A model generated the notes under the pieces. It did not search any database. It worked only from the letters and a program-made list of their open reading frames with translations, and was not told the DNA's origin. Below are positions 43,527 to 52,509 of a stretch of DNA of 64,000 nt, one piece after another. Source of the DNA: Holtiella tumoricola (lineage in GTDB: Bacteria > Bacillota > Clostridia > Lachnospirales > Cellulosilyticaceae); NCBI RefSeq assembly GCF_027857615.1, contig NZ_JAQIFT010000033.1:20791-84790 (forward strand). The letters are read 5' to 3'. Every line of letters begins with the position of its first letter. Position 1 is the stretch's first letter. The position numbers and the translations under genes are program-made.

Positions 43527-45091
43527 GCTGACTTCACCTCATATTTCTTTTTAAGAATATTAATCTGTGCAAGGGGCATACCGTTTTCCAAAAGTCGCTT
43601 GGAGAGGCTGTCCGAAATGGTGTTTACTTGCTCGTGATGACCATCAATGATAAAGCTGCCGTCCTCAATGCGGTTTTCTGTAATCACATATTGGAAAATG
43701 GTGCGGTAGTTGCGTGTACCATCCGGCAGAATTTCACACTCCATAATCTCCATCATACGACGTTGCTTATTCTCCAGTTGCTTGCAGAATACAATAATGG
43801 GATAGGCTTCGGTGACATACTGCATGAGGGTTTCATCGCTCATATCCACAGCACGTTTACAAAGGGATACCATTCTTCGGTAGGTTGCCTCACAAGAGTT
43901 GGCATGGATGGTGGTCATCACCGCAATACCGGTTCGGGCGGCTTCCTGTGCTGCATTGGCTTCGGGACCACGCATCTCACCGATAACAGCAAAGTCAGGG
44001 TTAAATCGCAGTGCCATATCAAGGAGTTTAATCTGATCTATACATTGGCTTTGGATATCGCTATCTCTGGTCAAGGTATGAATTACTGAATTGCTTACCT
44101 TTCCATTAGCAAAGCGTGTGAGGTCAAGCTCACGAGAGCCATTTTCTATGGTGTAAATTCTCTTGTTATCAGGAATGGTAGTCAGCAGCCAGCCAAGGAC
44201 AGTTGTTTTACCACTTGAGGTAGCACCGGCAACACAGACTGAAACTCCGTAGCGAATGAGTGCCGAAAGAAAATCAAGCATTCTATCGGTTGCCGTACCT
44301 GTCCTTACAAAATCCTCTTTTTTCATGCTTTGAGGATTGACGATACGAATGGAGGCTGCCACACCTACATCGTCATCCACAATGGGTGTTTTCATGGCTG
44401 CAATACGAATGTTTTTGGATAAATGTCCAAGGACAACAGGGCTGGCATTATCAAGCACCATGCCCGACACATGAAGCATTCTTCGCACCACATTAATGGC
44501 GTGTTCGGGGGAGTCAAAACGCTCGTCCAGTTTTACAGTACGACCGTCAGAATACTGCACCTCAATATCCTGCCACGAGTTGATGTCAATTTCCTCAATG
44601 CCTTTACCAAAGATATATTTGGTCAAAAAGCCATACTCCGCCATCTCGGTATAAAGGGCTGATGTAAGATCATTGCCATCCATCCCTTTCACCGCAATTC
44701 TTTTTTTCATGACAAATTTGGAGATGTAGCGTTTCATCTGCTCCTTGGCATCATCAAGCGAGCTGTCTGTGATGAGCTGGGCATAGTTTTCCGAGATGTA
44801 TTCCTGCACTAACTTTAGGACTGTAGAAAAGTCCTTACTTTCACTTTCTGGGGCAAAAAATAAAGAGTGGGCATTTTTCTTCATGCCCAACTCCACAGGT
44901 ACTGCATTTTCTATTTCTGCTGTCATCAGTTCATCGGCTCTGCGATATAACAACGGTTCTTCTACTACTGTATCTTCCGCAAAGATGTTCTCAGTTTCTT
45001 CAGTAACCTCAGTTGCCAAGATTTCTTGAGTTGTCGACAGCTTGAATTTCTTTTCAAAAATAGAGTTTCCTCGCTTTTCGCCTAGTTTCAT
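43523..45091 (-). CDS. tadA: TadA/CpaF secretion ATPase
   Basis: A 522-residue ATPase that powers Tad pilus assembly. Walker A is GATSSGKTTVLGWLL (about residue 300), Walker B region FAVIGEMRGPEA (about residue 370), and the His box follows (TTIHANSCEATYRR). An N-terminal domain of about 100 residues is weakly conserved. It starts one base after, and shares ATGA-type overlap with, the CpaE-like gene. Confidence 0.94.
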   Translation of the reverse strand: MKLGEKRGNSIFEKKFKLSTTQEILATEVTEETENIFAEDTVVEEPLLYRRADELMTAEIENAVPVELGMKKNAHSLFFAPESESKDFSTVLKLVQEYISENYAQLITDSSLDDAKEQMKRYISKFVMKKRIAVKGMDGNDLTSALYTEMAEYGFLTKYIFGKGIEEIDINSWQDIEVQYSDGRTVKLDERFDSPEHAINVVRRMLHVSGMVLDNASPVVLGHLSKNIRIAAMKTPIVDDDVGVAASIRIVNPQSMKKEDFVRTGTATDRMLDFLSALIRYGVSVCVAGATSSGKTTVLGWLLTTIPDNKRIYTIENGSRELDLTRFANGKVSNSVIHTLTRDSDIQSQCIDQIKLLDMALRFNPDFAVIGEMRGPEANAAQEAARTGIAVMTTIHANSCEATYRRMVSLCKRAVDMSDETLMQYVTEAYPIIVFCKQLENKQRRMMEIMECEILPDGTRNYRTIFQYVITENRIEDGSFIIDGHHEQVNTISDSLSKRLLENGMPLAQINILKKKYEVKSA

Positions 45092-45897
45092 TAACCGAAC
45101 ACCTCCTTCACGATTTTCTCAATCTCACGGCGGAACTCTCGACTATCCTTGAGGGTTAAATCTGCAAAGAGGTTGCCCTCTAAGTATTGCTGCTCTATCT
45201 CTGAGGAGTGAGGAAACTTGAAGGTTAGACTTCCCATTGCACCACTCATATGGTCAATGCTATGGTTTGCCTTAATGTTTGAAGCACATTTGTACTGCTT
45301 GTCAAAGTCAAGACCTGCACTTTGCAAGGTGGAAAGCTGACTAGAGAGATAGCTAATGGACTTTAAATCGCAGTTTGCCAATCGCAAAATGGCATCGCTG
45401 TTCATGAGGGCCACAGCCGACAGTACATCGTTGGCAATATAGCTGCCACAGTCAATGACAATAAAGGGCGCAATTTTTCTAAGGGAGTCAATCAGCTCTT
45501 TTGCCTGTGTTTCATAAAATGGTGTGTAGCTGTACTCATTTTCGCCCTTGAGCATTCCCAAAATGGTGAGGTGATTCATCTTCTTGTGGGTTATCATATG
45601 ATACTTCACCAAGGATTCATTGACATGGGGGGCAGCCAAAATACTGCCCAAAGATTTTTCACATTCCAGTTCTGAGGGTGGGCAGATGCAAGGGAGCATG
45701 GGTGCTGTCATATCACAAAGGAGCAAAATCACATTTTTCTTTTTATCGGCAAGATACTTTGCAATTTTGGTAGCCACGGTAGTCTTTCCGCTGCCGGGAC
45801 TCCCCCAAACAGCAAGAACGCCCCCATGGAGCACTTGCTCCTGTGGAGGCAAGGTCTTACTGCTTTTGCTGAATATGGAGTTTTTCTTAAAATTCAT
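45091..45897 (-). CDS. CpaE/TadZ-like ParA-family ATPase
   Basis: A 268-residue ATPase with P-loop GSPGSGKTTVATKIA and a MinD/ParA-like fold (CDMTAPMLP, FIVIDCGSYIAND). In Tad systems CpaE/TadZ positions the pilus machinery at the cell pole or membrane. It lacks an N-terminal receiver-like domain found in longer CpaE proteins. Coupled on both sides. Confidence 0.85.
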   Translation of the reverse strand: MNFKKNSIFSKSSKTLPPQEQVLHGGVLAVWGSPGSGKTTVATKIAKYLADKKKNVILLLCDMTAPMLPCICPPSELECEKSLGSILAAPHVNESLVKYHMITHKKMNHLTILGMLKGENEYSYTPFYETQAKELIDSLRKIAPFIVIDCGSYIANDVLSAVALMNSDAILRLANCDLKSISYLSSQLSTLQSAGLDFDKQYKCASNIKANHSIDHMSGAMGSLTFKFPHSSEIEQQYLEGNLFADLTLKDSREFRREIEKIVKEVFG

Positions 45898-46727
45898 TAC
45901 TCACCATCCCTTTCCTCAATGTCGGGATTTTGGGGCTGTTCTGTTGTTTCAGATTCTGATTGAGGAGTTGTTTCTACCTCATTTGCAGTGATTTCAGGGT
46001 GATGGAGCTTGTTAATAACATCCTCTTGCACTGTGATAAATTCCTTCGCTTTTTCACTGTCACCACGGAAGACAAGGGATAGATGGCTCTTGCCCTCAGT
46101 TTCAAGCTCGGCTAAGATATTGCCCTGCTCGGGTGTTACCAATAGGGTTACGGTAGACGGTAATTCACGCTCATCTTGGTTTTTAATTTTCTCTCCAGTG
46201 TTGGCATCATAACCACTTGGAGCAGTTACCGAGATAACCTCTACATATTTCAGTTCGGGAGGAATAACTGTCATACCTTGCCCCTTATAATCAGGGGCAA
46301 TGACCGATACAATATCACCACTCTGCAGCTTACCCGAAAGACCGCCTGCAAAAGTTTTGAGTGTCAAAGAAATTGCCTGTTTTGTGCCGTCAAGGTAATA
46401 AAGATACGCATTTTCATATGCAGGTGTTTGTGACACCTTTGTGTTTAGAATATAGTCACCTACAGATAGGTCTGCTAGTGCATAGGTGCCAACAACTGTA
46501 TCTTTGGTTTTGATGATATTCTCTGGCAAATTATATCCACCAACTTCTACTGTCTGCACCATGTCCTTGGTGATTTCATCTCCTGCTTTAATTTCCTTTG
46601 CCACTCGGACAATCTCCGTCTTTTGGCTGATACTCTTGTTAAACAGCGGTGTAATGCCAAAGCAAACCACAAGAGACAATACGATGCAAAGGATACCCAC
46701 CATTGTTCTGTTTTTCATAAAATTCAT
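45897..46727 (-). CDS. CpaB/RcpC-like SAF-domain protein
   Basis: A 276-residue membrane-anchored protein: N-terminal membrane helix (GILCIVLSLVVCFGITPLF), then a SAF domain (AKEIKAGDEITKDMV, ADLSVGDYILNTKV) and an RcpC-type region. The tail is acidic and Gln-rich. In Tad systems CpaB/RcpC stabilises the periplasmic or wall-crossing part. It overlaps the CpaE-like gene by one base. Confidence 0.85.
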   Translation of the reverse strand: MNFMKNRTMVGILCIVLSLVVCFGITPLFNKSISQKTEIVRVAKEIKAGDEITKDMVQTVEVGGYNLPENIIKTKDTVVGTYALADLSVGDYILNTKVSQTPAYENAYLYYLDGTKQAISLTLKTFAGGLSGKLQSGDIVSVIAPDYKGQGMTVIPPELKYVEVISVTAPSGYDANTGEKIKNQDERELPSTVTLLVTPEQGNILAELETEGKSHLSLVFRGDSEKAKEFITVQEDVINKLHHPEITANEVETTPQSESETTEQPQNPDIEERDGE

Positions 46728-46742
46728 AGCTTATGTTCCTCC

Positions 46743-46874
46743 TTAAATTGATGCCGATGTGTTTTTTCTTCTGCGATGCTCTTTGACCATTTTCGGTACA
46801 AAAGCAAGAATGGTCACTACAGGTACAAGGATAGAAACCGCTGTGAAGCCTTTTTTATTGTTCAGTTTTCTCAT
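46743..46874 (-). CDS. 43-residue pilin-like peptide
   Basis: MRKLNNKKGFTAVSILV... is a short basic leader, then KKG-FTAVS and a hydrophobic helix of about 16 residues, then a basic C-terminus. The G-F-T junction resembles type IV prepilin cleavage sites, though a Glu at position 5 is missing. A ribosome site AATAGGAGG precedes the ATG. The start overlaps the end of the prepilin peptidase gene by four bases. Its place between the peptidase and CpaB fits a small pilin or assembly peptide; this is inference. Confidence 0.65.
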   Translation of the reverse strand: MRKLNNKKGFTAVSILVPVVTILAFVPKMVKEHRRRKNTSASI

Positions 46875-47311
46875 AAGATATAGCCTCCTATTTTCATAAA
46901 GTATGTGATTAAAAACCCTACCGCCAAGAAAGGAGCAAGAGGCAAGGACAGATTCCTTACCTCTTGCTTTTGAGAGAATGGTCTAAGGGAAAAATAGATA
47001 AGCACCACAATAGAAAATGTGATGATAATGCCATAGGCTGTGGCGGGAAAGCCGATGACAAGACTGACAGATGCGGTTAATTTAATATCTCCACCACCTA
47101 ATTTTTCGGGGCAGATATAGGTTGCTGCTAGCCATAGAATGAGGGGAATGCCAAGCCCTAAGAGATTTTCTGCTTGAAAGTCAAGCAAAGATAACAGTGC
47201 CACTCCCATGCAAAGATAGGGAGATATTTCTCTTGTTTTCACATCTCTTATGGCGGCATAAATGAGTAAGATGGTGAGCAGAGCTGCTTGAACAGCTACC
47301 TCCACAACCAT
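46871..47311 (-). CDS. A24-family prepilin peptidase (TadV/CpaA-like)
   Basis: A 146-residue membrane aspartic protease with about five membrane helices. The catalytic aspartates are in AIRDVKTREI (about residue 23) and GGGDIKL (about residue 75). It lacks the N-methylase domain of PilD, as usual for TadV/CpaA. It should mature the pilin-like proteins of this ICE. It shares one base with the SLH protein stop. Confidence 0.9.
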   Translation of the reverse strand: MVVEVAVQAALLTILLIYAAIRDVKTREISPYLCMGVALLSLLDFQAENLLGLGIPLILWLAATYICPEKLGGGDIKLTASVSLVIGFPATAYGIIITFSIVVLIYFSLRPFSQKQEVRNLSLPLAPFLAVGFLITYFMKIGGYIL

Positions 47312-50300
47312 TACTCAAAGAAATATTCCACACTGTACGTGATATTGGATTTGTTGTACATACAGTTGTGGTTGGTGTAATAGTAAAACTCCAATTTGGA
47401 ATACAGCCTACTGTTTAGGTTTCTTTCAAAGGAAATACCATTGCTTGTTGTTCCATAATCAAGCTGATCCCATTGCTTGGTCAATACATTGTAGCCACGA
47501 ACTCTGCCATAGTCATTTCCGCTGTGTCCACTGACAGGCGGCACGGTAAAAGTGTATTTGGTAATGGTTGCTCCCTCAATGCCGTTTTCTAAAATAGTAG
47601 AGTCGGGACCTGTCAGCGTCATACCACCACTGCCGTTTGAGTCAGCCACAAAGAACACAATGGCTGCCCAAGGAGATTCTGCACCGGTTGCATCGACAGC
47701 CTTTACTCGCACCACATTTTTGCCAAGTGAATACACATGGCTTTCATTTGGGCGATTTTCCCATACATAGGTGATAGCATCTCCATCGGCATCGGTGCTT
47801 TCAGCGGTAATGGTAACTGCTGTTCCCGGTGCAACGCTGTTGCTATTTGGTGTTCGAGCAATGACAGGTCGTGTTGGGGCAGAACTTTGGATGGTAAAGG
47901 TTTTACTTACCCAATCGGAATATAAGCCTGTACTGTCCTTGGCACGGACTCTGATGGTATAGGTACCTACGGCATAGTAGTTATCTGCTACTTTGTTTTC
48001 CCACTCCAAGGTGGTGGTATCTCCATCTGTGTCATTGGCTGTTGCTGTGATATTCACAAGAAACTTGCCATTTTTCACTGTTCTGGTAGGGGTTACCGTC
48101 AATGTAACAGTAGGTGCGAAGCTTTGGATGGTAAAGGTCTTTTCCGACCATTCACTGTATGCTCCTGCAACATCCTTGGCACGGACTCTGATGGTATGGG
48201 TACCTACAGCGTAATAGTCATCTGCGGTTCTATTTTCCCACTCCAAAGTAGTGATATCTCCATCTGTGTCATTGGCTGTTGCAGTGATACTCACAAGGAA
48301 CTTACCATTTTTCACTGTTCTGGTAGGGGTTGCCGTCAATGTAACAGTAGGTGCAGAATTTTGGATGGTAAAGGTCTTTTCCGACCATTCACTGTATGCT
48401 CCTGCAATGTCTTTGGCACGGACTCTAATGGTATGGGTACCTACAGCGTAATAGTCATCTGCGGTTCTATTTTCCCACTCCAAGGTAGTGGTATCTCCAT
48501 CTGTGTCATTGGCTGTTGCTGTGATATTCACAAAGAACTTACCATCTTTTACTGTTCTTGTAGGGGTTGCCGTTATGCTTGTTACCATAGGTGCGGTATT
48601 GGTAATGCTGACTTTTTGACTGTGACGGCTTTCTCGTCCTAAACGATCCGTAGCAACAGAGGTTAGCGTGAAAGTGCCTGTATCAGCCACAGCGATTGTG
48701 CCACCACTTTTGGTAAGTGTTCCTGTGTAATTAGCCGGCACATCATCTTTTGTAAGTGTCCATGCTACCGCCGCATTTTCCATATGTTCTGCCTTTTCTA
48801 CGGTTACAGCAAACTCTGTACCGTAATGAACTTCTACTGGCATGGTGAAAGCAAAGTCAAAAATAGGCATAATGGTGATGCTTTCGCTGTGGGCATAACT
48901 TCTGCCAAGCAGATCCGTCATGGTAGCAGTTAGAACATAGTTACCATGCTCCTTGAAAGTGACTTTGCCACCCAGCTTATTTAGTGTTCCATCAAGAGCC
49001 TGTACGACATATACTTCTTTTCCATCCTTGGTAAGTGTCCACTCTACGGGCAAGGTATTGTTATGACCGCTGGTTCTGATGTTGATTTGCGTATCGGTAT
49101 AGGCGATTTCGGGAAGTGTAAAACCAAGGGCGAGTACAGGAAGCACCTCTGTTTTGTTCTTAGGTTCAAAGAGGAATACTCTGCCTGTTTCATCGGTGAT
49201 TCTTGCTACAAGCTCATAAATGCCTACCCTTTTAAAGTGGATACTGCCACCCTCGTTATGGAGCTTTCCTGTTACGAAGGTGTTCCAGTCCTGATACCCA
49301 AAGGTGTTGTCCACAAGCCACTCCAAGGTCAAGTCATCTAAGTCTGTGGTAGTAGTGTTGATTTCCACCTCGGTATCGGTATGAATGAGCTTTGGCTGTG
49401 TATAGGTAACCGTTGGTACGGGATACACCTTGACCGCTTGTTCGTAGGCATACTTTCTGCCACCCTCATCGGTAAAGGAACACTTCAGCATATATTCGCC
49501 TTTGTCTTTAAAACGGATATTGCCACCATTATTGGTGAGTGTTCCACTGATACAGTTTTCCAAGGATACCTCTGTGCCATTTTTAAAAACAGTCCAAACA
49601 GCTTGTTTCTCACCGATTTCCGTAAGGGTTGTTTCTACCTTTACAGTATCATCGGTATGCAAAATAGAGGGAAGATAAAATCCAACAACACCCACAGGAT
49701 AGACAGTGATTTTTGCAGTATCGGCAAAGGCTCTGCCGGTCTTATCTGTCAGGGTAATTGTCAGCTGATAAACTCCTTTTTCTTTGAAACGGATATTGCT
49801 GTCTGCAAGGCTCACATTGCCCTCAATCTGGCTTTCAAGCCCCACAGGAGCACCATCCTTTGTCAGTACCCAATCGGCTGTCAAACCCTCGGCATTCTTG
49901 CTCTCTGTCTGTAAAATGACCGTTTTATCCGTATGAGAAAGATTCGGCAGTGTTAGCTTTACTTCCACCACAGGATAGACCACAATGCTTTGGGAAACAG
50001 CGGACACCTTTCCAAGGCTATCGGTGATGGCAGCCGTTAGGGTATAGCTGCCATGCTCTTTAAACTGAATAGTGCCACCTGTATTGCCAAGACTGCCTGT
50101 AATGACTTTGGCAAGGTCAGCGGTTTCACCATTCTTTGTTACGGTCCAGACAACGGGGTACGCACTTAGATTCTCGGTTTTCAAATCCAATGCAATGCTT
50201 GTGTCGGTATGGGCTGTTTCGGGCAAGGTGAAGTTAATTCCAACCACGGGATAGATAGTTACGGTTTGGCTATGGATAACTTCTTTGCCACGACTGTTTT

Positions 50301-51252
50301 TTGCCGTTGCAGTGATGGTATACTTGCCAACTTCCTTTGCCTTTAATGTACCACCGTCCTTGGTGAGTTCTCCCTCAAAGGATTTGGCAAGCTCCACAGG
50401 AAGTTCATCTTTAGTGATACTCCAAGAAACAGTGCTTACATATTTGCTCGTTGGGGCGATTTTCAATTCATCACCCACATAGCAGTTTTCGGGAATGGTA
50501 AAGGCGAACTGTGGAGCCGGGACATAAGAAGAACCACCGCCGCCATTTCCACCGCCAGATGGCTTTTCATCCGGCTTGACAACTGGCGGTTTTTGCTGTT
50601 CTTGTTCCAGTTTATCCTTGGCTTCTTCCTCTTTTACAAGCATTTCAAAGGCTTCCCCTCGAGTAGCATTATCATTTGGCTTGACACTGCCATCGGGGTA
50701 GCCGTTAATAATAAACTGCTTATTACCAATACAGAGATATAGCTGATCCTCTTTTTCAAGGAAACTGATATCTGTAAAGTCCAAATCACAGAGACAATCT
50801 TCACTGTGGCAATCCATACCCAAAACACGAACAATCATTTTTACCATTTCTAAGCGGGTAATCAGCTTGTTTGGTTCAAAGTGATTGTTTTCATATTCTT
50901 CGGGTACAATGATGTTTTCTCCTAAAAGGTAGCAGATACTGCTCTCTGCCCAATGACCGCTAATATCGGCAAATATCATCTTGTTTTCTGTTGTAGGTAC
51001 ATTTTCTGCTAGGGTTCTGGCAAGAAGTGTAGCAAATTCTGCCCTTGTAATCATTTCATCGGGATGACAAAGACCATCGGGATATCCTGCAATGACTCCT
51101 TGCTCTGTTAGCTTTTGAATAGCTTCCTCCGCCCAGTGTCCTTTGGCATCCTCAAAGTATCGGTGGGCAGCATAGGCACTGCCACCGATAACAGAGAGAA
51201 CAAGGCAAAGGATGAGGAGCAGAGAGGCTGATTTCTTCAGTTTTTCTCTCAT
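47311..51252 (-). CDS. SLH-domain surface protein with many Ig-like repeats
   Basis: A 1313-residue extracellular protein. A signal peptide (residues 1-28) is followed by three SLH domains (about 30-80, 90-145, 150-210) with FEDAKGHWAEEAI and GYPDGSVKPNDNATR signatures, which anchor to pyruvylated wall polymers. A Gly-rich hinge follows. Then come about eight Ig-like repeats of some 78 residues (each with HTD near the start and TxTxxxVYPV at the end), and about four PKD/cadherin-like repeats of 79 residues. The C-terminal about 90 residues form a distinct domain. Likely adhesin or mating-contact protein of the ICE. Confidence 0.9.
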   Translation of the reverse strand: MREKLKKSASLLLILCLVLSVIGGSAYAAHRYFEDAKGHWAEEAIQKLTEQGVIAGYPDGLCHPDEMITRAEFATLLARTLAENVPTTENKMIFADISGHWAESSICYLLGENIIVPEEYENNHFEPNKLITRLEMVKMIVRVLGMDCHSEDCLCDLDFTDISFLEKEDQLYLCIGNKQFIINGYPDGSVKPNDNATRGEAFEMLVKEEEAKDKLEQEQQKPPVVKPDEKPSGGGNGGGGSSYVPAPQFAFTIPENCYVGDELKIAPTSKYVSTVSWSITKDELPVELAKSFEGELTKDGGTLKAKEVGKYTITATAKNSRGKEVIHSQTVTIYPVVGINFTLPETAHTDTSIALDLKTENLSAYPVVWTVTKNGETADLAKVITGSLGNTGGTIQFKEHGSYTLTAAITDSLGKVSAVSQSIVVYPVVEVKLTLPNLSHTDKTVILQTESKNAEGLTADWVLTKDGAPVGLESQIEGNVSLADSNIRFKEKGVYQLTITLTDKTGRAFADTAKITVYPVGVVGFYLPSILHTDDTVKVETTLTEIGEKQAVWTVFKNGTEVSLENCISGTLTNNGGNIRFKDKGEYMLKCSFTDEGGRKYAYEQAVKVYPVPTVTYTQPKLIHTDTEVEINTTTTDLDDLTLEWLVDNTFGYQDWNTFVTGKLHNEGGSIHFKRVGIYELVARITDETGRVFLFEPKNKTEVLPVLALGFTLPEIAYTDTQINIRTSGHNNTLPVEWTLTKDGKEVYVVQALDGTLNKLGGKVTFKEHGNYVLTATMTDLLGRSYAHSESITIMPIFDFAFTMPVEVHYGTEFAVTVEKAEHMENAAVAWTLTKDDVPANYTGTLTKSGGTIAVADTGTFTLTSVATDRLGRESRHSQKVSITNTAPMVTSITATPTRTVKDGKFFVNITATANDTDGDTTTLEWENRTADDYYAVGTHTIRVRAKDIAGAYSEWSEKTFTIQNSAPTVTLTATPTRTVKNGKFLVSITATANDTDGDITTLEWENRTADDYYAVGTHTIRVRAKDVAGAYSEWSEKTFTIQSFAPTVTLTVTPTRTVKNGKFLVNITATANDTDGDTTTLEWENKVADNYYAVGTYTIRVRAKDSTGLYSDWVSKTFTIQSSAPTRPVIARTPNSNSVAPGTAVTITAESTDADGDAITYVWENRPNESHVYSLGKNVVRVKAVDATGAESPWAAIVFFVADSNGSGGMTLTGPDSTILENGIEGATITKYTFTVPPVSGHSGNDYGRVRGYNVLTKQWDQLDYGTTSNGISFERNLNSRLYSKLEFYYYTNHNCMYNKSNITYSVEYFFE
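47887..48600 (-). repeat. Tandem 237-bp repeats inside the SLH protein gene
   Basis: Three close copies with period 237 bp (79 codons), starting at 47887, 48124 and 48361, very similar also at DNA level; a more diverged fourth copy lies at 47650-47886. High identity implies recent duplication or recombination and predicts length variation between strains. Confidence 0.85.
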
Positions 51253-51264
51253 ACTCTGCCTCCA

Positions 51265-51558
51265 TTAACCTGCGTAGTTAAACATTTCCTGAATTTTGCT
51301 CTTGAGCGTAGGCATAACCACATCCCCGAACAATGCATAAAGACCGGCAAGGAGCAGACCGCCCAAAACCACAGCGATAAGGATTTTCACTGCCGAGTCA
51401 ACGTAATTTTCACCGCTGTTGTTAGCCAGTATTAGGTGCATTTTGTGCTTCTGTGCCGCAAAAAAGGTGCTGACCTTGATAGCTGTTTCATTTGCAAATT
51501 TTATAGCCTTCTTGGTGATGTTCTTAGCCTTAGCGATCATGTTCTTAAAAATTTTCAT
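51265..51558 (-). CDS. DUF6133-like pilin candidate
   Basis: A 97-residue protein with a long basic amphipathic N-terminus (about 50 residues), the motif ANNSGENYVDSAV and a hydrophobic helix VKILIAVVLGGLLLAGLYALF, then a short tail. The NN-x-G-x-x-Y motif before the helix is shared with the TadE/DUF4320-like genes at 40.6 and 41.2 kb. A prepilin peptidase gene is nearby, so this is a candidate for the major pilin. ATG 51558 after GGAGGAAAA. Confidence 0.7.
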   Translation of the reverse strand: MKIFKNMIAKAKNITKKAIKFANETAIKVSTFFAAQKHKMHLILANNSGENYVDSAVKILIAVVLGGLLLAGLYALFGDVVMPTLKSKIQEMFNYAG

Positions 51559-51596
51559 AGTATTTTCCTCCAATATTTTTTAATTGATGATTTGGG

Positions 51597-51920
51597 TTAC
51601 ATGGATAATTCGGGAGCATCTTTTTGCTCCTGTGTATGATTGTCTGACATTTCCAGTTTTTTCTCATAGGCAGCAATCACCGAATCGTTAAGGGCTGTAC
51701 GGCTCTCTTTGGTGATGGGAAAGAAAATATCATCATACTCACCCTTGTGGTTTTTCACGCTGGGCATTGCCACAAAAATTCCTTTGCTACCTTCGATGAT
51801 GCGAAGATTTTTAATGGCATATGCTCCGCCGATATTCACCGAAGCATATGCCTTGACATTGCCACCGTTTTCGATGGTGTTGACTCTTACATCAAAATTC
51901 AAATTGTTATTCTGCTTCAT
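51597..51920 (-). CDS. SpoVG-family protein
   Basis: A 107-residue SpoVG-type protein: VRVNTIENGGNVKAYASVNI, AIKNLRIIEGSKGIFVAMPS and DDIFFPITKESRTALNDSVIAAYEKKL. SpoVG proteins bind RNA/DNA and regulate division and gene expression. ICE and phage copies may act on host or element regulation. The added C-terminal tail ends in APELSM, part of the recurrent Met tail set. Confidence 0.9.
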   Translation of the reverse strand: MKQNNNLNFDVRVNTIENGGNVKAYASVNIGGAYAIKNLRIIEGSKGIFVAMPSVKNHKGEYDDIFFPITKESRTALNDSVIAAYEKKLEMSDNHTQEQKDAPELSM

Positions 51921-51935
51921 TTAAGACCTCCGTTC

Positions 51936-52499
51936 TTACAATTCCTTTTTCATCTCAAAGCCCTGTGTTTGCTCTGACGGTTCAAAGTCGATTTGCTGAA
52001 ACCCAAACCGATCTACATAGTGAAACTCACTGCCATTCTCGTCATACAGCTCCACTACATCTGACATGGATAGGGAATGTCCCTTGTAGCCTGTGGGATG
52101 GTTCAGGTTGCAAATCTCATAGATTTCATCGAGATTGTTGGTGGAGAGATTACCGTCATAGATAACACCATAGTGATCCTTAGATGGCTCACCAAACTTT
52201 TTCTCGAATTCATCAAAGGAAATAAAGCGCATAGAAAAGTCCGAATCGGCATTTAGCTGCCAAATTCGGACATTCTTTAAGGATATTTCATTTTCTTGTG
52301 AATCCAATAAATTCTCCTTTCTCGCCAACCTGTCAAAGATACCATCGGCAAAGGTAACAGCATACTGTCTGTTTTTACACCAGTCTTTCAGTTCCTCACA
52401 TTCAAACATGGTGTCTACTGTAGCTTTGCCGTCTTTTAGATATCCAGATGGGCTGCCATAATAGTGGATGATGCTGTTTTTGAGTTTAATGCTCTCCAT
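51936..52499 (-). CDS. YodL-domain protein
   Basis: A 187-residue protein whose C-terminal about 95 residues match the YodL-like domain: YGVIYDGNLSTNNLDEIYEICN, GHSLSMSDVVELYDENG and YVDRFGFQQI. The N-terminal about 80 residues are a separate segment. The family is common in ICE antirestriction/establishment blocks; its function is not known. It is the gene after DUF3849. Confidence 0.8.
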   Translation of the reverse strand: MESIKLKNSIIHYYGSPSGYLKDGKATVDTMFECEELKDWCKNRQYAVTFADGIFDRLARKENLLDSQENEISLKNVRIWQLNADSDFSMRFISFDEFEKKFGEPSKDHYGVIYDGNLSTNNLDEIYEICNLNHPTGYKGHSLSMSDVVELYDENGSEFHYVDRFGFQQIDFEPSEQTQGFEMKKEL

Positions 52500-52509
52500 G
52501 ATTTCCTCC

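Noticed and set aside
47311..48600. Regular DNA repeats as a CRISPR array
   Set aside because: Period is 237 bp, in frame and encoding Ig-like domains; no short repeats with unique spacers. No CRISPR array is seen anywhere in the window.
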